Origin: Streptomyces sp. NBC_01775
GTDB lineage: Bacteria; Actinomycetota; Actinomycetes; Streptomycetales; Streptomycetaceae
DNA: 64,000 bases
Direction of reading: 5' to 3'
Assembly: GCF_035917675.1 (NCBI RefSeq)
Contig: NZ_CP109104.1
Coordinates: 2,108,001 to 2,172,000, forward strand
Position 1 is the first letter of the stretch. Every line of letters begins with the position of its first letter. A program made the translations under genes and the position numbers. Below, piece by piece: positions 59,957 to 64,000 of this stretch. The notes beneath the pieces are model-generated. The model had not been told where the DNA came from. It saw nothing but the letters and a program-made list of their open reading frames with translations, and ran no database searches.

Positions 59957-61504
59957 CTAGGCCGGTGCGTCATTTCCGGCGGGCTTCGGCGTCTTGTGCC
60001 GTACGGTGAGGCCCGCTACCAGGGCGGCGAGCAGCAGGACGCCCGCCGAGCACCAGTAGGCGACGGAGAAGCCGTGCACCATGCCTTCGTTGAGGGTCGC
60101 GCCGCTGTGGCCCGGATCGTGCACGTGCGAGTGGACGTAACGGCTGGTGGCGCCGGTGGCGATGGTGTTGAGCAGTACGGTGCCCAGCGAAGCGCCCATC
60201 TGCTGAACGGTGTTGAGGACAGCCGAGGCCACACCGGCGTCCTGCGCGGGCACGCCGGCGGTGGCCGTCGCGTAGACCGGCATGAAGGTCAGGCCCATGC
60301 CCAGACCGAGCAGCAGCAGGGCGGGCAGCACGTGCGGGACGTACTGCGCATGCACGGTCAGCCTGCTGAGCAGCACCATGCCGACGGCGGCCAGCACCAT
60401 GCCGGACGACATCAAGGTGCGCGGCGCCGTCCGTGGCAGCAGGCGGGCCGCGATCTGGGTCGCGCCGATGACGATACCGGCCGAAATCGGCACGAAGGCC
60501 AGGCCCGTCCGCACCGGCGGGTAGCCGAGGACGACCTGCAGGTAGTACGTCAGGAACAGGAAGACGCCGAACATGCCGATGGTGGCCAAGCCCATCGTCG
60601 CGAGCGATCCGGCCCGGACACGGTCCTTGACAATGCGCAGCGGCAGCATCGGGCTCGCCGCGCGGCTCTGCCACCACACGAAGGCGGCGAGCAAGATCAC
60701 GCCGGCCACGAGCAGCGTGAGCACCGACGGGCTGGTCCAGCCGCGAGGTTCGGCCTCGCTGAAGCCGTACACGAGGGCGACGAGCCCGCCGCAGCCCAGC
60801 AGCGCGCCCGGCACGTCCAGGTGCCCGCCCCGGCGGCGGGAGCGGTCGCGCAGGAAGGCCGGTGCGCCGAGCAGGGCGGCCAGCGCGATGGGCACGTTGA
60901 CGTACAGGGACCAGCGCCAGTTCAGGTACTCGGTCAGCAGACCGCCCACGATCAGCCCGACCGCGCTGCCGCCGCCGGCCAGCGCACCGTAGACCCCGAA
61001 CGCCCTGGCCCGCTCCTTGGGGTCGGTGAACGTCGTCGTCAGCAGCGACAGGGCCGAGGGCGCCAGGACCGCCGCGAACGCACCTTGCAGGGCCCGCGCC
61101 GCGAACAGCATCCCGGAACCGGCCGCCGCGCCGCCCAGCGCGGAGGCCGCGGCGAACCCGGCCAGGCCGATGACGAAGGTGCGCTTGCGGCCCACCAGAT
61201 CGGCGATCCGGCCGCCGAGCAGCAGCAGCCCGCCGAAGGCCAGCGTGTAGGCGGTGATCACCCACTGCCGGTCGGCGTCCGACATGCCGAGAGCGCGCTG
61301 GGCGGAGGGCAGCGCGATGTTCACGATGGTGCCGTCAAGGATCACCATCAGCTGGGCGAGGGCGATGACGGCCAGCGCCCACCAGCGCTTCGGATCCGGT
61401 GCCGGTGCCGGAGTCGCGGCGGGAACCTCGCGGTCCGGGGAACGGTCGGTGGCCGTGGAAGGGGCGGACGGGAGGGATTCCCCTCCGGGACGTTTGTTGC
61501 TCAT
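59957..61504 (-). CDS. DHA2-family MFS drug exporter
   Basis: 515 residues, ATG at 61504. After a Pro/Ser-rich cytoplasmic tail come 14 membrane helices: ALAVIALAQLMVILDGTIVN (motif D1), GGLLLLGGRIADLVGRKRTF (motif A), ARALQGAFAAVLAPSALSLL (motif B), GGGSAVGLIVGGLLTEYLNW (motif C), then FLFLTYYLQVVLGYPPVRTG. It uses the proton gradient to export drugs or antibiotics from the cytoplasmic membrane. It is intact, unlike the related relic at 57789-58855, and probably forms a resistance pair with the FBP gene. The pair lies between the inverted IS982 copies. Confidence 0.9.
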   Translation of the reverse strand: MSNKRPGGESLPSAPSTATDRSPDREVPAATPAPAPDPKRWWALAVIALAQLMVILDGTIVNIALPSAQRALGMSDADRQWVITAYTLAFGGLLLLGGRIADLVGRKRTFVIGLAGFAAASALGGAAAGSGMLFAARALQGAFAAVLAPSALSLLTTTFTDPKERARAFGVYGALAGGGSAVGLIVGGLLTEYLNWRWSLYVNVPIALAALLGAPAFLRDRSRRRGGHLDVPGALLGCGGLVALVYGFSEAEPRGWTSPSVLTLLVAGVILLAAFVWWQSRAASPMLPLRIVKDRVRAGSLATMGLATIGMFGVFLFLTYYLQVVLGYPPVRTGLAFVPISAGIVIGATQIAARLLPRTAPRTLMSSGMVLAAVGMVLLSRLTVHAQYVPHVLPALLLLGLGMGLTFMPVYATATAGVPAQDAGVASAVLNTVQQMGASLGTVLLNTIATGATSRYVHSHVHDPGHSGATLNEGMVHGFSVAYWCSAGVLLLAALVAGLTVRHKTPKPAGNDAPA

Positions 61505-62357
61505 GGCGATCACGCACGTTTCGTGTCGAAGTGCTGTCGAGACAGCCGGCCAGGGACGGTCGCAGTGGTGACGACGGGCCGGTGTACGCAGCACGGGGAC
61601 ACGGCATGGCGATGGGGCAGCGGGAACCGCGGACAGCACCCGGGGCCTGCCTCACCAGCTGCGTGTCACTCACGCCGGCGCTCTTGCTGGTCGTGAGGCG
61701 GAGAGTGCCGAGATCACGGTGACCAGCAAAAGAAGGGCCCGTCTTCGGGCACGCGCCCCCGCAGCCCGCGCGGCGACGAACCGCGCAGGCCAGAACATCT
61801 CGTGCCGCGGCATCTCAGGAAGATGCCGAAGACAAGAAACAAGAAGGGGGAAGAGTTACCGCGCGCCGCAGAGGAGGGAGGGCACACGGCCGGAGGCAAC
61901 TATGGCCGCAACGCATTCAGCACGGTCCATGTCTCTCGCCTCCTTCCGGGCAGGGCACGCGGTGCGTGTCGACGCCGAGCGCGCCGAGCGGGGCGGCAGA
62001 GAACCTGCCGCGCGAAATCCCGGACAGGATATCCCATCGACGCCACCGCGCGACCGGAATTGCCGACCGCCCGCGCACACGGAAGGGGTTTGCTTGGGGG
62101 TGGAAGTCCCTGGGGGAGGAGGTGGTGCCAACCCCGAGCCGGGAGTACGCGCGGGAAGCCGTTGACGATGTCTGACAGCTGTTGGTGCAGCCCCGACACG
62201 TATGCGGCCTGACAGCCGCGGGGCTTGATGTCCAGCACGACCCAGGTGCCGAGTAGTCCTGCTGCTCTCGCTCGACCAGAGCGCGGCGTTTCCTCTGGGT
62301 CGACGTCGTCAGACAGGACGTCGACGACCTCGACGTCAGCTTCCGTGGGCTCGGGAG
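61505..62357. other. Long stretch without a recognised gene
   Basis: About 850 bases between the exporter start and the right IS982 copy. A minus-strand frame near 62170-62340 (EVVDVLSDDVDPEETPRSGR, then LGTWVVLDIKPRGCQAAYVS) has some protein character but no start or known motif; it may be a gene remnant. Otherwise nothing supported. Confidence 0.3.
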
Positions 62358-62703
62358 CGATCCTGTGGGCGCTGGCGAACCGAAACTCGACGAACGCGAA
62401 GTGCTCCAGGCCATGCTCGACGTCGATGAAGGCCTGGTCGCCGACCGGAGAAGAAGCGCAAGGGCGAGGGCCTGCTCAAGTCGGTGCGGCAGCTGATCGA
62501 GTCCATGAACGACACCCTCAAGGGGCAATTGGACCTGGAGCAGCACGGCGGACGGACCTTCGAGGGTGTCGCCGTCCGTGTCGCCCGGCGCATCCTCGCC
62601 ATGGCCGCCGCTATCTGGCGCAACCACAAGACCGGCGCCCCGAGCACGCGGTCGCTCGTCGCATTCGGCCACTGAATACATCGGACTTGTCCGTCTAGGC
62701 CCA
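62358..62703 (+). mobile_element. Defective IS982-type fragment, right inverted copy
   Basis: Plus-strand mirror of 58945-59293: RQLIESMNDTLKGQLDLEQH, GGRTFEGVAVRVARRILAMA, AAIWRNHKTGAPSTRSLVAF and a terminal GH. It ends in GACTTGTCCGTCTAGGCCCA (62684-62703), the inverse of the left copy's end. Only a few base differences in about 346 positions. It abuts the CocE N-terminal pseudogene on its right. Confidence 0.8.
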
Positions 62704-62739
62704 CGAGTTGAGCGCCGGGCACTCCGTGTGCCGCTTCTC

Positions 62740-63260
62740 CTGGTCGGCCTGGCCCGGCAGCGCTTGTCGCCATCCGGCGACTGCCGGAGGTACGAAGATG
62801 TTTGTACGCGTCGAACGACTTGCCGTTCATGTCCACTGCTCCTGTGGGACCACGACTGCTTCGCGCTCCAGTTGATCGCGCCCTTCGCATCGGTCTGCTC
62901 GCCGGGTTCGCCGAAGTCGGGACAGCCGGTGGAACGGCCGAACCCGTGCGTATAAACCATCACGAAGGCGTAGCCCTGCCCTTGTCGAACAGGTCGGTGC
63001 CCCTCATGAAGTTCTGGAAGCGCTTGGACGGACCGGTGCGCTCCCAGCCTTCGGGCCCGAGCTCCCCGGAGTACCCCAGTACGAGAGTGCGAGCTCGTCG
63101 ACAGGCTGACCGACGCTTTCTTGCCGTTGGGCAGCTCTACCGGAAGCAGGGTGTCGGGGACTCCGCGCCCGACGCGGTTGCGACCGTGCTGGCCAGCGGG
63201 CGAACGGGCCCCACCCAGAGCCTGCGGCCCGAACGGCAGGAGACGGACCGGGCTGTTGGT
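62740..63260 (-). pseudogene. N-terminal part of a CocE/NonD-type hydrolase, frameshifted
   Basis: Read across frames: VPDTLLPVELPNGKKASVSL, LSYWGTPGSSGPKAG, FDKGQGYAFVMVYTHGFGRS (usually VDTRGFG), TGCPDFGEPGEQTDAKGAIN, WSAKQSWS, and MNGKSFDAYKHL with the nucleophile Ser of GKSYxGY. At least two frameshifts interrupt it and homology stops at the right IS982 copy. The same kind of protein's C-terminus lies on the same strand at 53624-53905. The two are probably halves of one inactivated gene. Confidence 0.6.
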
Positions 63261-63273
63261 GAGACAACGGGGA

Positions 63274-63307
63274 GCGGCCACCCTGCGCAGCGCGCCAGGG
63301 TGGCCGC
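63274..63307 (-). terminator. Hairpin downstream of the secreted-peptide gene
   Basis: GCGGCCACCCTG (63274-63285) pairs perfectly with CAGGGTGGCCGC (63296-63307), a 12-bp stem with a ten-base loop, 24 bp past the stop at 63331 on the minus strand. Confidence 0.65.
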
Positions 63308-63330
63308 CTCTTCTGCGCCTTGCGAAGCGG

Positions 63331-63585
63331 TCAGCGCACCCAGACGGTGTACTCGGCGCGACCACCCGGACCGTCGCACCACACCTCGTCATACCCGTTG
63401 TGCTGGGCGTTCGGCAGCTCCTCAGCCTCGCACTGCCTCTTCGAGTCATACGTCATACCGCCAGCCACGTGCCAGCCGCTGCCGGGTGGGGGGACGGCGA
63501 CTGCGCTGGTGGCGGTCAGCGGGACTGCTATCGCTGCGGCGCCGACGGCGAGGCCGACGGTGATGCGGGAACGCCACGACTTCAT
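63331..63585 (-). CDS. Small secreted protein
   Basis: 84 residues, ATG at 63585 with GAAGGAGA upstream. Sec signal peptide: KSWRSRITVGL, a hydrophobic run VGAAAIAVPLTATSAVA, likely cut after AVA. The mature part of about 54 residues has two cysteines (RQCEAEEL and EVWCDGPGG), probably disulfide-bonded, plus WHVAGGMTYDS. It resembles small extracellular proteins common in Streptomyces with no proven function. Its upstream region (63692-63723) matches the operator found before tetR A. Confidence 0.75.
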   Translation of the reverse strand: MKSWRSRITVGLAVGAAAIAVPLTATSAVAVPPPGSGWHVAGGMTYDSKRQCEAEELPNAQHNGYDEVWCDGPGGRAEYTVWVR

Positions 63586-63691
63586 GAGCTCTCCTTCTGT
63601 TGGCTGCACTGTCCCTAGGTAAAGCACCCGGGATCCGTGCGTGGTGCCTCTGCGGCTTGCGGCGTGTCTTGATCGACACGCCGCTCACGGA

Positions 63692-63723
63692 ATGACACTG
63701 AGCGCCAGTTTGGCATTTAGTGA
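63692..63723. promoter_or_regulatory. Operator-like sequence upstream of the secreted-peptide gene
   Basis: The reverse complement begins GTCACTAAATGCCAAACTGG and continues CGCTCAGTGTCA. It aligns end to end with 46990-47020 (GTCACTTAATGTCAATATGG, CACTGAGTGAAT), differing at few positions. It is 107 bp upstream of the secreted-protein start. The rest of 63628-64000 shows no gene with a ribosome site or known domain. Confidence 0.5.
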
Positions 63724-64000
63724 CTTCAATGGCCATCCTCGGTGGAGTGGCCTGAGTCACAGCAGAGTGTCTGCGCTGACGCCGTGGCAGCAGACCTTGA
63801 CCGCACTCGAGAGAGTCCACGGGCCACAAGAAGGCGGTAAGGGTTGGTAGGTGATCTGCCGTCACCTGAACGGATGGGGCTGGGGCACCCCAGCCGGTCG
63901 CTCGCTCGACTGAACACCGTGAGCAAGGACTGCTCGATGTGCGGGTCTGTCCAACGTGAAGTCCATGGTGCAGGGCCTCGCCGCCGCCTGCGAACTGCAG

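Noticed and set aside
61917..63449. Minus-strand frame of 510 codons crossing the right IS982 copy
   Set aside because: It strings together antisense IS982 sequence and pieces of the CocE relic; only the CocE segment is real homology.

Overview
The window looks like a Streptomyces (or close actinomycete) accessory region. GC is very high, codons are strongly G/C at third positions, GTG and TTG starts with GGAGG-type ribosome sites are frequent, and nearly every recognisable family (Trypco2, FxLD lanthipeptide, DUF6262, gp3-type recombination directionality factor, type I-E CRISPR with 29-bp repeats) is typical of actinobacterial islands. No rRNA, tRNA or core operon is present. Broken genes, recombinases and insertion-sequence remnants are frequent throughout.

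Layout. 1-3.7 kb: a gene end, then two divergent paralogous proteins of unknown function and a small membrane protein. 3.8-8.5 kb: a Tn554-like unit (TnpA and TnpB tyrosine recombinases plus a DUF6262/TnpC-like coiled coil) abutting a truncated nuclease gene; tnpB carries a frameshift. 9.1-14.3 kb: a three-gene operon of Trypco2 protein, trypsin-STAND NTPase and ClpB-type disaggregase, which looks like an NTP-dependent conflict or immunity system. 14.9-19.3 kb: a methyltransferase, a 5'-truncated integrase fused back-to-back to the end of an alanine racemase gene, an intact D-Ala-D-Ala ligase family gene, and a CRISPR relic (N-truncated cas1, cas2, three repeats). 19.6-22.2 kb: an unknown protein, a MazG-like pseudogene and a CPBP membrane protease. 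22.4-26.5 kb: an operon of glutamine-synthetase-like ligase, amino-acid/polyamine permease and an unknown protein. 26.6-36.2 kb: a class I FxLD lanthipeptide cluster (precursor, LanB, LanC, stand-alone SpaB_C protein, PCMT-type methyltransferase) with regulators. 36.2-38.2 kb: an epimerase and an IS5-type remnant. 38.5-42.7 kb: a Septu-like ATPase/HNH pair and a large serine recombinase whose element has cut rsgA. 43-44.8 kb: a gp3-like directionality factor, a helically phased repeat array and one copy of a 20-bp direct repeat whose other copy lies at 238-257.

45-64 kb is a patchwork of small metabolic and regulatory genes: alpha/beta hydrolase and TetR, two paralogous TetR genes, a BBE-type oxidase, MerR, amidase and HIT, GrpB, an FBP (FusB-like) protein and a DHA2 drug exporter. 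They are interleaved with decayed insertion sequences, a split CocE-type hydrolase gene and a pair of inverted defective IS982 copies. Shared operator-like palindromes link several promoters here.

How the parts work together. Three genome-defence modules (Trypco2/trypsin-NTPase/ClpB, Septu-like, CRISPR relic) and one lanthipeptide pathway sit among site-specific recombinases. The 20-bp repeat flanking 44.5 kb suggests, without proving, that much of this is or was one integrative island. The Trypco2/trypsin/ClpB operon and the serine recombinase/Septu/rsgA arrangement are the best candidates for under-described biology.
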